Assembly: GCA_965233705.1 (NCBI GenBank)
Contig: CBDDTF010000001.1
Coordinates: forward strand, 620,001 to 684,000
DNA from: Algihabitans sp965233705
GTDB lineage: Bacteria > Pseudomonadota > Alphaproteobacteria > Kiloniellales > DSM-21159
Reading direction: 5' to 3'
Length of the DNA stretch: 64,000 nucleotides
Shown: positions 37,377 through 45,590 of the stretch, in pieces
How positions within the stretch are numbered: the stretch's first letter is position 1
Layout of the letters: each line of letters opens with the position of its first letter
Translations under genes and position numbers: made by a program
Notes under the pieces: model-generated
Databases searched by the model: none
Seen by the model: the letters and a program-made list of their open reading frames with translations, nothing else
Told to the model about the DNA's origin: nothing

Positions 37377-39002
37377 ATGAGCGATACAGGCACACCGGCG
37401 CCCGAAGGCGCCGCCGACATCATCGAGACCGATTACGAGGTCGGTCAGGACAACATCCAGACGAATCTCGGGCCCTTCGGGCTCGACATCCACAACCCCG
37501 TCTTTTTCATTTCGGGCCTGGTCATCGTCGCCTTCGTCTTCCTGACGCTGGCCTTCCAGTCGGAGGTGGGGCCGCTGTTCAACGCCACCCGCGGCTGGCT
37601 GACCGCCAACCTCGACTGGTTCTTCATCATCGCCGGCAACATCTTCGTGATCGTGTGCCTGCTGCTGATCGTCACCCCGCTGGGCAAGGTGCGCCTGGGC
37701 GGCAAGGAGGCGACGCCGGAGTACAGCTACTTCGGCTGGTTTGCCATGCTCTTCGCCGCCGGCATGGGCATCGGCCTGATGTTCTTCGGCGTGCTGGAGC
37801 CGGTCTACCACATGGCGGTCTCGGAGCCGCTCGGGATTCCCTCGCCCTTCGCCGAGGACGGCACGGTGATCGAGGAGAACCTGGCGGCCGCCAAGGCAAT
37901 GGGCATGGCGGCGACGATCTACCACTGGGGTCTGCACCCCTGGGCGATCTACGCCGTCGTGGCGCTGGCGCTGGCGCTCTTCACCTTCAACAAGGGGCTG
38001 CCGCTGACGGTGCGCTCCATGTTCTATCCGATCTTCGGCGAGCGGGTCTGGGGCTGGACCGGCCATGTCATCGACACCCTGGCGGTCTTCGCCACGCTGT
38101 TCGGCCTGGCCACCTCGCTGGGCTTCGGGGCGCAGCAGGCCAACGCCGGCCTGGACTTCGTCTTCGGCATTCCCAACAGCATCAATACCCAGGTGATCCT
38201 CATCATCGGCATCACGGCGGTCGCCCTGGTCTCGGTGCTGCGCGGCCTGGACGGCGGCGTGAAGGTGCTCTCGGAGATCAACATGGCGGTGGCGGCCCTG
38301 CTGCTGCTCTTCGTCATCATCGCCGGGCCGACCCTCGGCATTCTCACCGGCTTCTTCGAGAACCTGGGCTACTACGCGCGCGAGCTGCTGCCCCTGTCCA
38401 ACCCGGCCGGGCGCACCGACGACAGCTTCCGCCAGGGCTGGACCTCCTTCTACTGGGCCTGGTGGATCTCCTGGTCGCCCTTCGTCGGCATGTTCATCGC
38501 CCGCGTCAGCCGCGGCCGGACGGTGCGCGAGTTCATCATCTGCGTGCTGATCATCCCGACCATCGTGTCGGTGCTGTGGATGACGGCCTTCGGCGGCACC
38601 GCCGTCGAGCAGGTGATCGCCAACGAGGCCAGCGCCGTGAAGCAGTACGTGATCACCACCTACAGCCCCGAGCTGTCGCTGTTCGGCATGCTCTCCGAGC
38701 TGCCGCTGGCCTCCATCACCTCGGTGACCGGCATCGTCCTGGTGATCGTGTTCTTCGTCACCTCCTCGGACTCCGGCTCGCTGGTGATCGACACCATCAC
38801 CGCCGGCGGCAAGGTCAACGCCCCGGTCTCGCAGCGCGTCTTCTGGTGCGTCTTCGAGGGCCTGGTGGCGATCGCCCTGCTGATCGGCGGCGGCCTGGTC
38901 GCCCTGCAGGCGGCGGCCGTGTCGACCGGACTGCCCTTCACGATCGTGCTGCTGCTCGGCTGCTACGCGATCTTCAAGGGCCTGATGAACGAGCCGCGCT
39001 AG
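37377..39002 (+). CDS. BCCT-family betaine/choline/carnitine transporter
   Basis: 541 residues, about twelve membrane helices. GMGIGLMFFGVLEPVYHM near residue 130 is the BCCT helix 3 signature (Trp usual where the first F stands); the conserved helix 8 region FYWAWWISWSPFVGMFIARVSRGRTVREF lies near 360-388 with the aromatic substrate-cage residues. Takes up betaine-like osmolytes with Na+ or H+. No long cytoplasmic C-terminal osmosensing tail is present. The stop codon TAG lies within the first bases of a palindromic cluster. Confidence 0.93.
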   Translation: MSDTGTPAPEGAADIIETDYEVGQDNIQTNLGPFGLDIHNPVFFISGLVIVAFVFLTLAFQSEVGPLFNATRGWLTANLDWFFIIAGNIFVIVCLLLIVTPLGKVRLGGKEATPEYSYFGWFAMLFAAGMGIGLMFFGVLEPVYHMAVSEPLGIPSPFAEDGTVIEENLAAAKAMGMAATIYHWGLHPWAIYAVVALALALFTFNKGLPLTVRSMFYPIFGERVWGWTGHVIDTLAVFATLFGLATSLGFGAQQANAGLDFVFGIPNSINTQVILIIGITAVALVSVLRGLDGGVKVLSEINMAVAALLLLFVIIAGPTLGILTGFFENLGYYARELLPLSNPAGRTDDSFRQGWTSFYWAWWISWSPFVGMFIARVSRGRTVREFIICVLIIPTIVSVLWMTAFGGTAVEQVIANEASAVKQYVITTYSPELSLFGMLSELPLASITSVTGIVLVIVFFVTSSDSGSLVIDTITAGGKVNAPVSQRVFWCVFEGLVAIALLIGGGLVALQAAAVSTGLPFTIVLLLGCYAIFKGLMNEPR

Positions 39003-39264
39003 GGCGGTGTCCGACCTGGAGGACTCGCGACGCGATCCCTTCAGGTCGGCTGACTCTGCCCTAGAGTGATTTGCGACCGTTTGGACGCGCGTCAGCGCGT
39101 CCGCCGGTCGCGAAGAATCACTCTGGCCCTTTGGTGTAGAGCAGGTTTCTTGTGATCGGCGGCCCCACGCCGTGGGTCCAAACGATCACAATCGGCCCTA
39201 GCACATTAAAGTGAGAGCGATGCCCGACCTGAGTGACTCGCCTTGGCGAGTCGCCAGGTCGGGC
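39001..39264. repeat. Mosaic palindromic cluster, copy 6 (four modules)
   Basis: Four hairpins in a row: a module A variant GGGCGGTGTCCGACCT ... GCCC (to ~39061); module C AGAGTGATTTGCGACCG ... GGTCGCGAAGAATCACTCT (39063-39124); a variant AGAGCAGGTTTCTTGTGATCGG ... CGATCACAATCGG (39138-39197); and CACATTAAAGTGAGAGCGATGCCCGACC ... AGGTCGGG (39204-39264). The first begins inside the BCCT stop codon. It lies between two genes in the same direction and ends just before an intrinsic terminator. Confidence 0.85.
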
Positions 39265-39274
39265 CGGGAAAACG

Positions 39275-39307
39275 GGGGCCTGCGCCACGGCGGAGGCCCC
39301 TTTTTTT
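39275..39307 (+). terminator. Intrinsic terminator
   Basis: 7-bp stem GGGGCCT / AGGCCCC with a 12-nt loop followed by seven T. It ends the uspA-BCCT transcript 270 bp after the stop, so the mRNA would carry the whole palindromic cluster as 3' UTR. Confidence 0.85.
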
Positions 39308-39405
39308 GGACCGCCGCCATTCACCGAGATGCGAATTAACTCTCTCTTGGCGATTTTCGCCGACGCTCTTCGCCCCATGGTTTCCGGTTCCTCACGGGGT
39401 GATCC

Positions 39406-41418
39406 ATGTACCGCTTCGCCAATCTGCCGATCGCGCTGCGCCTGCTCTGCGGCTTCGGCCTGGTCCTGCTGTTGATGATCGGCCTCGGCGGCCGCTCGAT
39501 CTGGGGCGTCGACCAGTTCAACCGCCAGATCGCGCGCTACGCCGAGGCCGGCGAGGCCGCGTCCCATGCGGACGAGATCGCCCAGCGCTTTCTGGCCCTC
39601 GAAGTGGCCGTGCACGACTTCGCGGCCGGCGCCAGCCCGGAGCAGCTAGCCCGCGCCGAGACACGCTATGCGGCGCTGCGCGCCGCCGTGGCCGGCGAGG
39701 CCGAGGCCGCCTCGACCGAGCCACACGCCGGCCTCGCCAGCGTCGCGACCGCGGCGGCGGCCTACTGGGACGGCTTTCAGGAGCTGGTCGACCTGCGGGC
39801 CGCCCGCGACGAGGTGCGCGACATGGTGCTGCGCGGCGACGGCGACAGCCTGCGCGCCGCCATCACGCCGCTGATCGCCGAGGCGCGCGACGCCGCCGAC
39901 CACTCCACCTCGGAGGCGCTGACCCGCGCCCTGACGGCCTTCCTGCTCGCCCGCGACTACACCGGCCGCTACGTCGAGTTGCAGCGCCCCGGCGACCTCG
40001 AGGAGGCCAAGGCCAAGCTGGCCGAAATGAGCAAGATGCTGGGCTACGCCGAGCGCTTCGCCCAGGCCAGCGAGCGGCGCGAGGCGATCGCCGCGCTCCA
40101 GCCCGCCGTGGCCACCTACGCCAGCGGCCTCGAGGCCTTCGAGCTGCTCGCCGCCGAGGGCGCGCGCCTGACCGCCGAGGTGATGGAGGTCGCGGCCGGC
40201 GCCCTGGCGACGGCCCTGGACGAGACGACGCGTCAGGCGGCCGAGCGCAAGCGCGAGGCGGAGGCGGTCGTGCAGGCCGAGGTGGCCGAGGCCAAGACCC
40301 TGGCCATCGTCCTCACGGCCCTCGCGGTGCTGCTCGGCCTGCTGCTCGCCATGCTGATCGGCCGCAGCATCGTCACGCCGGTCAAGGCCATGACCGCCGC
40401 CATGCACCGCCTGTCCGAGGGCGACCTGGAGGTCAACGTCCCCGCCACCGGGCGCCGCGACGAGATCGGGCGGATGGCGGCGGCGATGCAGATCTTCAAG
40501 GACAATGCCCAGGAGGCCGAGCGGCTGCGTCAGGAGGCGGCCGAGCGCGAGGTCGCCCAGGCCGAGGAGAAGCGCCGCGCGATGAACGCGCTGGCCGACA
40601 GCTTCGAGACCAGCGTGCGCGGCATCGTCGAGAGCCTGGGCCGCGCCGCCAGCGAGATGCAGACGAGCGCCCGCGCGCTCACCCAGACCGCCGACGACAG
40701 CCGCAACCAGGCCAGCGCCGTCGCCAGCGCCACCCAGCAGGCCGCGGCCAACGTCCAGACCGTCGCCGCGGCGGCCGAGCAGATGACCGCCGCCATCCAG
40801 GCCATCGCCAAGACCGTCGAGCAGTCCAATACCAGCGCCGGACGCGCGGTCGACCAGACCCAGGAAACCACCCAGGCCATTCAGGAGCTGGCGGCCAAGG
40901 CGGACTCCATCGGTCGGGTCGTCGGCCTGATCTCCGACATCGCCGAGCAGACCAACCTGCTGGCGCTCAACGCCACGATCGAATCGGCACGCGCCGGCGA
41001 GGCCGGCAAGGGCTTCGCCGTGGTGGCCGGCGAGGTCAAGAACCTGGCCGGCCAGACCGGTCAGGCGACCGAGCAGGTCGGCAGCGAGGTCGAGGCGGTG
41101 CGCAAGGCCACCGGCCAGGCGGTCACCGTGATCACCGAGATCGCCGGCATCATCACGGAGATCAGCGACCTGGCCAATGCCATCGCCGCCGCCATCGAGG
41201 AGCAGCGCACGGCGACCCAGGAAATCTCGCGCAACGTCGCCGAGGCCTCGACCGGCACCGAGGCGGTGGCGACCAAGATCCGCCAGGTCGACAGCGCCGC
41301 CGACGAGACCGGCCAGGCGGCCAAGGCGGTGTTGACCGCCGCCCAGGACCTCTCGCGCCAGGCCGAGCTGCTGGGCCAGGAGCTCGACCGCTTCGTCGGC
41401 GAAATCCGCGCCGCCTGA
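39406..41418 (+). CDS. Methyl-accepting chemotaxis protein
   Basis: 670 residues. Membrane helix LLCGFGLVLLLMIGLG near 9-27; helical periplasmic sensor of about 265 residues; second helix VLTALAVLLGLLLAMLIG near 298-318; HAMP domain (VTPVKAMTAAMHRLSEGDLEVNVP); long signalling coiled coil with the hairpin tip EQTNLLALNATIESARAGEAGKGFAVVAGEVKNLA near 520-555. Reports ligand binding to CheA/CheW. It has no C-terminal CheR pentapeptide. It stands alone, away from che genes. Confidence 0.94.
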   Translation: MYRFANLPIALRLLCGFGLVLLLMIGLGGRSIWGVDQFNRQIARYAEAGEAASHADEIAQRFLALEVAVHDFAAGASPEQLARAETRYAALRAAVAGEAEAASTEPHAGLASVATAAAAYWDGFQELVDLRAARDEVRDMVLRGDGDSLRAAITPLIAEARDAADHSTSEALTRALTAFLLARDYTGRYVELQRPGDLEEAKAKLAEMSKMLGYAERFAQASERREAIAALQPAVATYASGLEAFELLAAEGARLTAEVMEVAAGALATALDETTRQAAERKREAEAVVQAEVAEAKTLAIVLTALAVLLGLLLAMLIGRSIVTPVKAMTAAMHRLSEGDLEVNVPATGRRDEIGRMAAAMQIFKDNAQEAERLRQEAAEREVAQAEEKRRAMNALADSFETSVRGIVESLGRAASEMQTSARALTQTADDSRNQASAVASATQQAAANVQTVAAAAEQMTAAIQAIAKTVEQSNTSAGRAVDQTQETTQAIQELAAKADSIGRVVGLISDIAEQTNLLALNATIESARAGEAGKGFAVVAGEVKNLAGQTGQATEQVGSEVEAVRKATGQAVTVITEIAGIITEISDLANAIAAAIEEQRTATQEISRNVAEASTGTEAVATKIRQVDSAADETGQAAKAVLTAAQDLSRQAELLGQELDRFVGEIRAA

Positions 41419-41442
41419 GCCGTACGCCGCGAAGGTGCGGCC

Positions 41443-41507
41443 CCGGCACGCGGCCCCGGCACGCGGGTCCGGCACGCGGGTCCGGCGCGCGGGTCCGGCA
41501 CGCGGGC
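41443..41507. repeat. 13-bp tandem repeat, 5 copies
   Basis: Unit CCGGCACGCGGGT at 41443, 41456, 41469, 41482 and 41495, with single-base changes. It starts 25 bp after the chemoreceptor stop, between convergent genes. Confidence 0.85.
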
Positions 41508-41559
41508 CTGACGCACCGCTTCGACGCCCCGCCGGCACCTACCGGCCCGGCGCCCCGGC

Positions 41560-42006
41560 TCAATCGATCCGTAGCGCCTCCAGCGCCTCGCGCAGGCGCG
41601 CCGGCAGGCGCTCGACCGGCCGCATGCTGGCGCGGTCGACGAAGACATGCACGAAGTGCCCGGTCGCCGCCGGCGTCTGCGCCCCCCGCTTGAACAGGCC
41701 GATCAGATAGCGCACCGAGCGGCCGCCGAGGCGGCCGACCGCCAGCCCGGCCTCGATCGTCTCGGGAAAACTGAAGGAATCCCGGAAATTGCAGTGCGTT
41801 TCCGGCGTGATTCCAATCACCTCGCCGCCATGAATGTCGAGCCCGCCGGCATCGATCAGATAACTGTTAATAACCGTATCGAAATAACTGTAGTATACGA
41901 CGTTGTTGACGTGACCGTAGATGTCGTTGTCCATCCAACGGGTCGGGATCGACAAGAAATGCGGATAACCTTGACGCGTTTGGGGCGGCTGTACTTCTCC
42001 GGTCAC
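41560..42006 (-). CDS. Acyl-CoA thioesterase, 4HBT hotdog family
   Basis: 148 residues from a GTG at 42006 with GGAGG 10 nt upstream. RWMDNDIYGHVNNVVYYSYFD near residue 23 carries the catalytic Asp of 4-hydroxybenzoyl-CoA-type thioesterases; then the hotdog strands and FVHVFVDRASMRPV. Hydrolyses an acyl-CoA; substrate unknown. The first half of the gene is clearly less GC-rich than its neighbours (TAACTGTTAATAACCG, AACTGTAGTATACG), unlike the second half. Convergent with the chemoreceptor gene and divergent from the PAS gene. Confidence 0.88.
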   Translation of the reverse strand: MTGEVQPPQTRQGYPHFLSIPTRWMDNDIYGHVNNVVYYSYFDTVINSYLIDAGGLDIHGGEVIGITPETHCNFRDSFSFPETIEAGLAVGRLGGRSVRYLIGLFKRGAQTPAATGHFVHVFVDRASMRPVERLPARLREALEALRID

Positions 42007-42169
42007 GGGATATCGACCTCCGGATGCAGGGCGCAGGTGCGGCCCTTCTATGCGCTCGACTTGCCGCCCGCAAGCCCCGGACCGCGCACGGCCGCGCCGG
42101 GGCGCGCGCAACCGGACGCAAAGCCGCCAGCCGACTCGGAAGCGGAAGCGGACGCGGGCGGGGCCCGGC

Positions 42170-42757
42170 ATGACTAGGCGCGGTCGGGCACTCTGGCCCA
42201 GGCTGCGCGCGGCGGCGGACGAGCGCCTGGTGGCCTACAACAGCGACCCCGCGACCTGCCGCTCGCCGCGCATCGCCCAGCTCGCCGCCTATTGGGCCGC
42301 GAAGCGGCCTGCGGGCGGGCCGCCCTTGCGCGCCGACCTGGACCCGGCCGAGCTGAAGCCGCTGCTGCCCTATCTGCTGATGATGGACCTCCAGCCGACC
42401 CCGCTGCGCGTGCGCTACCGGCTGGTCGGCACCGCCGTGGCCGAGGCCTCGCGCCGCGACTTCACCGGCCTCTGGCTGGACGAGATGCAGTTCGACACGC
42501 CGCAGGAGCGCGAGATCTTCGAGGCCGGCTACCGCCTGCTGCTGGACACGGCCGCGCCGGTCTACGGCCGCATCGTCTGGCACGCCGCCGGCGACCTGCC
42601 GGTGCTCTACGAGTCCGCCATCTTCCCGCTGTCCAGCGACGGCCGCCGCCTGGACCGGGCGATCGCCCTGGAAGACCACGCCCTGCCGATCGACGAACTG
42701 GCCCACCGCCTGCCCCCGCGCCCGGCCCGGCGCGACGGCTCCAACACGTTAAAGTGA
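42170..42757 (+). CDS. PAS-fold protein (PAS_5 family)
   Basis: 195 residues. The pattern DLDPAELKPLLPYLLMMDLQ, RVRYRLVGT and RRDFTGLWLDE matches the PAS_5 family (PF07310) common in alphaproteobacteria, single-domain proteins of unknown ligand. No output domain. ATG at 42170. The last codons (AACACGTTAAAGTGA) coincide with the left end of a palindromic element also found at 11347 and 39204, so the element supplies the stop codon and the residues T-L-K. Confidence 0.85.
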   Translation: MTRRGRALWPRLRAAADERLVAYNSDPATCRSPRIAQLAAYWAAKRPAGGPPLRADLDPAELKPLLPYLLMMDLQPTPLRVRYRLVGTAVAEASRRDFTGLWLDEMQFDTPQEREIFEAGYRLLLDTAAPVYGRIVWHAAGDLPVLYESAIFPLSSDGRRLDRAIALEDHALPIDELAHRLPPRPARRDGSNTLK

Positions 42758-42818
42758 GAGCGATGTCTCGCGACCGGCGGACGCGCTGACGCGCGTCCAA
42801 ACGGTCGCAAATCACTCG
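42745..42818. repeat. Mosaic palindromic element, copy 7
   Basis: CACGTTAAAGTGAGAGCGATG, TCTCGCGACCGGCGGACGCG, then CGCGTCCAAACGGTCGCAAATCACTCG. Arms GCGACCG / CGGTCGC and GGACGCG / CGCGTCC. It starts inside the PAS gene and lies between convergent genes. Confidence 0.82.
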
Positions 42819-42981
42819 AGACACCGCCTGCCCGACTGCAAGCCTAAGCGCTCGCTCGCGCGCCATCGCGACAGCCTGCCCCGACCGAGGAGGCCGCGTT
42901 GAGCGACGGCGACCTCAGCCCCGCCCTGCACGGCCGCACGCCGCCTGCCCGCCGGGTAGCGGCGCCCCCCGCGAACCGCGC

Positions 42982-43770
42982 TCAGACGCGCGCGATCAGC
43001 GCCGCCAGCGTGGCGTCGGGGGCTTCGGTCATCATCATGTGGCCGCAGGCGGGGATCACCACGCTGTCGGCGTCGGGGATCGCCGCCGCCAGCTTGGCGC
43101 CGGCGCGCGCCGGCGTCATCTTGTCGTCGGCGCCGAGGATCAGGCGGGTCGGGCAGGCCACGCGGGCGGCGTAGACGGCCCCCTCGGCGAAGGCGTCGCA
43201 GGCCGCCAAGTCGCTGTGCAGCACGCCGGGCCGGGCCCGCTCCAGCAGGCGCAGGCCGCCGCCGAGCAGCCAGCCCCCCGGCGCCGGGTTGCCGCCCAGA
43301 TGGGCGCGCGGCCCGTGCGCCCAGTCGTCGATCAGCGCCGCCGCCTTGGGATCGTCGGCCGCGGCCAGGGCCAGCAGCTCGGGATGCACCGGCATCTTCG
43401 CCGCCACGCCGCAGAGCGCCAGCGCGCGCACCCGCTGCGGATGGCGCGCCGCCGCGGCCAGGCAGGCCAGCGCGCCCATGGAGTGGCCGACCAGCGCCGC
43501 CGTCTCGACACCGACGGCCGCGAGCAGCGCCGCCAGCCAGTCCGCCAGGTCGTCGATGGTCGCCAGCGGCGCGCCGCCCGAGCGGCCGTGTCCCGGCAGG
43601 TCGACCGCCAGCACGCCGCGGCCGCGGTGGGCCAGATAGCGGCTCTGCAGCGCCCAGACCGTATGGTCCATGCCGGCGCCGTGGACCAGCAGGACGCAGG
43701 GCCGGGCCGGATCGAAGGGCTGGCCGCCGGTCGCCGCGAAGATCTCCGTGCCGGCCACGCTCACCTGCAT
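42982..43770 (-). CDS. Alpha/beta hydrolase
   Basis: 262 residues. LLVHGAGMDHTVW near residue 28 (oxyanion region), nucleophile elbow GHSMGA near 94, Asp in LILGADDKMTP near 208 and His in ACGHMMM near 240 complete the triad. Substrate unknown. The ATG shares one base with the metY stop (TGATG at 43768-43772), so it is coupled to metY; a GTG one codon earlier is possible. Confidence 0.9.
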   Translation of the reverse strand: MQVSVAGTEIFAATGGQPFDPARPCVLLVHGAGMDHTVWALQSRYLAHRGRGVLAVDLPGHGRSGGAPLATIDDLADWLAALLAAVGVETAALVGHSMGALACLAAAARHPQRVRALALCGVAAKMPVHPELLALAAADDPKAAALIDDWAHGPRAHLGGNPAPGGWLLGGGLRLLERARPGVLHSDLAACDAFAEGAVYAARVACPTRLILGADDKMTPARAGAKLAAAIPDADSVVIPACGHMMMTEAPDATLAALIARV

Positions 43771-45071
43771 CACGCGGTCTCCTTCGCCGCCGCGCGCAGC
43801 GCCTGGCGCAGGTCCGCGACGATGTCGTCTGGGTCCTCCAGCCCGACCGAGAGGCGGACCATGTCCTCCCCGATGCCGGCGGCGCGCAGCTCCGCCGCGC
43901 TCATCTGCGAATGGGTGGTGCTGGCCGGGTGGATCACCAGGGTCTTGGCGTCGCCGACGTTGGCCAGGTGGCTGGCGAGCTGCAGCCGTTCGATGAAGAC
44001 CCGGCCGGCCGCGCGCCCGCCCTCGACCCCGAAGGCGATGATCGCGCCCGCGCCCTTAGGTAGCAGCCGCGCCGCCAGAGCCCGGTCGGGGTGGCTGTCC
44101 AGCGCCGGGTGGGCGACCCAGGCGACCTCCGCGCTGGCTTGCAGGAACTCCAGCACCTTCAGGGTATTGACCATGTGCCGCTCCATGCGCAGCGGCAGCG
44201 TCTCCAGGCCCTGCAGCAGATAGAAGGCAGTCTGCGGCGCCATCACCGCGCCGAAGTCGCGCAGGCCCTCGGTGCGCGCGCGCTGGGCGAAGGCGGCCGG
44301 CCCGAACTCCTCGGCGTAGTCGATGCCGTGGTAGCCGGCGTAGGGCTCGGTCAGGGTCGGGAACTTACCCGAGGCCTCCCAATCGAAGCGGCCGCCGTCG
44401 ACCAGCAGGCCGCCGATGGCGACGCCGTGGCCGCCGATCCACTTGGTCGCCGAATGCAGCACCAGGTCGGCGCCCAGCTCCAGCGGGCGGCAGAGCGCCG
44501 GGGTCAGAAAGGTGTTGTCGATGGCCAGCGGCAGGCCGTGGCGATGGGCGATCTCCGCCACGGCGGGCAGGTCCATCACCTCCAGCCCGGGATTGCCCAC
44601 CACCTCGCCGAAGATCAGCCGCGTCTCCGGCCGGATCGCCGCGGCGATCGCCTGGGGGTCGCGCGGGTCGACCAGCGTCGTCTCGATGCCGAAGCGCGGG
44701 GCGGTGTGCAGGAAGAAGTTGATCGAGCCGCCGTAGAGGCAGCGCGAGGCGACGATATGGCCGCCCTGCCCCATCAAGGTGGCCACCAGCAGCCACAGGC
44801 AGGCATGGCCCGAGGCGCCGGCGAGACCGGCCACCCCGCCGTCGAGGGCGGCGATGCGCTCCTCCAGCACCGCCACGGTGGGGTTGCCGATGCGGCTGTA
44901 GATGTAGCCGGGCTGCTCCAGGTTGAACAGCGCCGCGGCCTGGTCGGTGTCCCGAAAGCTGTAGGAGGTGGTCTGGTAGATCGGCACCGCGCGCGCGCCG
45001 GTCGCCGGGTCCGGCTGCTGGCCCGCGTGCAGGGCCAGGGTGTCCAGCTTCAGGAACTTCGGATCGGCCAT
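43770..45071 (-). CDS. metY: O-acetylhomoserine sulfhydrylase / aminocarboxypropyltransferase
   Basis: 433 residues. PLP-dependent Cys/Met metabolism enzyme: makes homocysteine from O-acetylhomoserine and sulfide. TLALHAGQQPDPATGARAVPIYQTTSY at the N-terminus, GASGHACLWLL near 80, EVVGNPGLEVMDL near 155, PLP lysine in SATKWIGGHG near 205, and the C-terminal VGLEDPDDIVADL. Normal length for MetY. A long 5' region (45072-45321) carries a promoter candidate and a strong hairpin. Confidence 0.93.
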   Translation of the reverse strand: MADPKFLKLDTLALHAGQQPDPATGARAVPIYQTTSYSFRDTDQAAALFNLEQPGYIYSRIGNPTVAVLEERIAALDGGVAGLAGASGHACLWLLVATLMGQGGHIVASRCLYGGSINFFLHTAPRFGIETTLVDPRDPQAIAAAIRPETRLIFGEVVGNPGLEVMDLPAVAEIAHRHGLPLAIDNTFLTPALCRPLELGADLVLHSATKWIGGHGVAIGGLLVDGGRFDWEASGKFPTLTEPYAGYHGIDYAEEFGPAAFAQRARTEGLRDFGAVMAPQTAFYLLQGLETLPLRMERHMVNTLKVLEFLQASAEVAWVAHPALDSHPDRALAARLLPKGAGAIIAFGVEGGRAAGRVFIERLQLASHLANVGDAKTLVIHPASTTHSQMSAAELRAAGIGEDMVRLSVGLEDPDDIVADLRQALRAAAKETA

Positions 45072-45221
45072 CGCGCTCTCCCCCTTCGGCCGCGGGCCGC
45101 GCGGCCCGCTCCGGCCGGAGACTAGAGGGATTTGCGCGCGCAGGGAAACACGCCGAATTCTCGCCGCCCGAGCCGGGGGCCGGGCCGAACACCCGAGCCA
45201 GGGGCTGGGCCCGAAAAGGGC

Positions 45222-45261
45222 GGGGGGCCGTTCAGCCTCGCGGCTGCGGCCCCCCTTTTTT
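45222..45261. terminator. Strong bidirectional hairpin in the metY leader
   Basis: Arms GGGGGGCCG / CGGCCCCCC, extended inside by CAGCC / GGCTG. On the plus strand it is followed by six T; on the minus strand by GCCCTTTTCGG. It lies between the leftward promoter candidate at 45294-45321 and metY, so it could be an attenuator or the terminator of a short leader RNA. No SAM riboswitch class was recognised. Confidence 0.65.
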
Positions 45262-45293
45262 CGTGTCGGCTCCCTGTCAACTTGCCAGCGCGG

Positions 45294-45321
45294 ACTCTAC
45301 CAGGGTCCGGGCAACCGTCAA
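45294..45321 (-). promoter_or_regulatory. Sigma-70-type promoter candidate, leftward to metY
   Basis: Minus strand TTGACG (45316-45321), 16-bp spacer, TAGAGT (45294-45299). Start would be near 45286, about 215 nt before metY and about 30 nt before the hairpin. Confidence 0.5.
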
Positions 45322-45379
45322 GAGACTCGTTATGGACAATCTCGACGGCACGTCGGTTTAACTCTTTGGGTTTCCAGCC

Positions 45380-45500
45380 AAAAGAAAAGCCGCCGGGCGA
45401 GCCGGCGGCAAGTCAACAGGGAGGCGTCACAAGGAACGGAACTTACATCCGGTCGCCGGATCGGCACCACCCGCGTGGATCGCCCCCCGACGACATGTCC
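45380..45500 (-). ncRNA. Candidate small RNA with CCUCCC segment and intrinsic terminator
   Basis: Read leftward: hairpin CCAC-GCGG-GTGG (45467-45478), hairpin ATCCGG-CGA-CCGGAT (45447-45461), an unpaired stretch with GTGACGCCTCCCTGTTGAC, then an 8-bp stem GCCGCCGG / CCGGCGGC (45389-45409) and TTTTCTTTT. An exposed CCUCCC is the anti-Shine-Dalgarno feature of alphaproteobacterial suhB/ar14-type RNAs; the family is suggested, not confirmed. The 5' end is uncertain; a TAAGGT box (45502-45507) could be its -10. It may instead be the 3' UTR of the kinase gene. Confidence 0.5.
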
Positions 45501-45590
45501 TACCTTAGTGGTTCTAGACTAACTAAGAGTTAATGCGCCGCGCAACACCCTTGTGTTTTCTTGAACCGCAGGCAATAGCCCGCGGCTGCA

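Noticed and set aside
45072..45590. SAM riboswitch for metY
   Set aside because: No known SAM-I, SAM-II or SAM/SAH motif could be matched by eye; only a generic hairpin is present.
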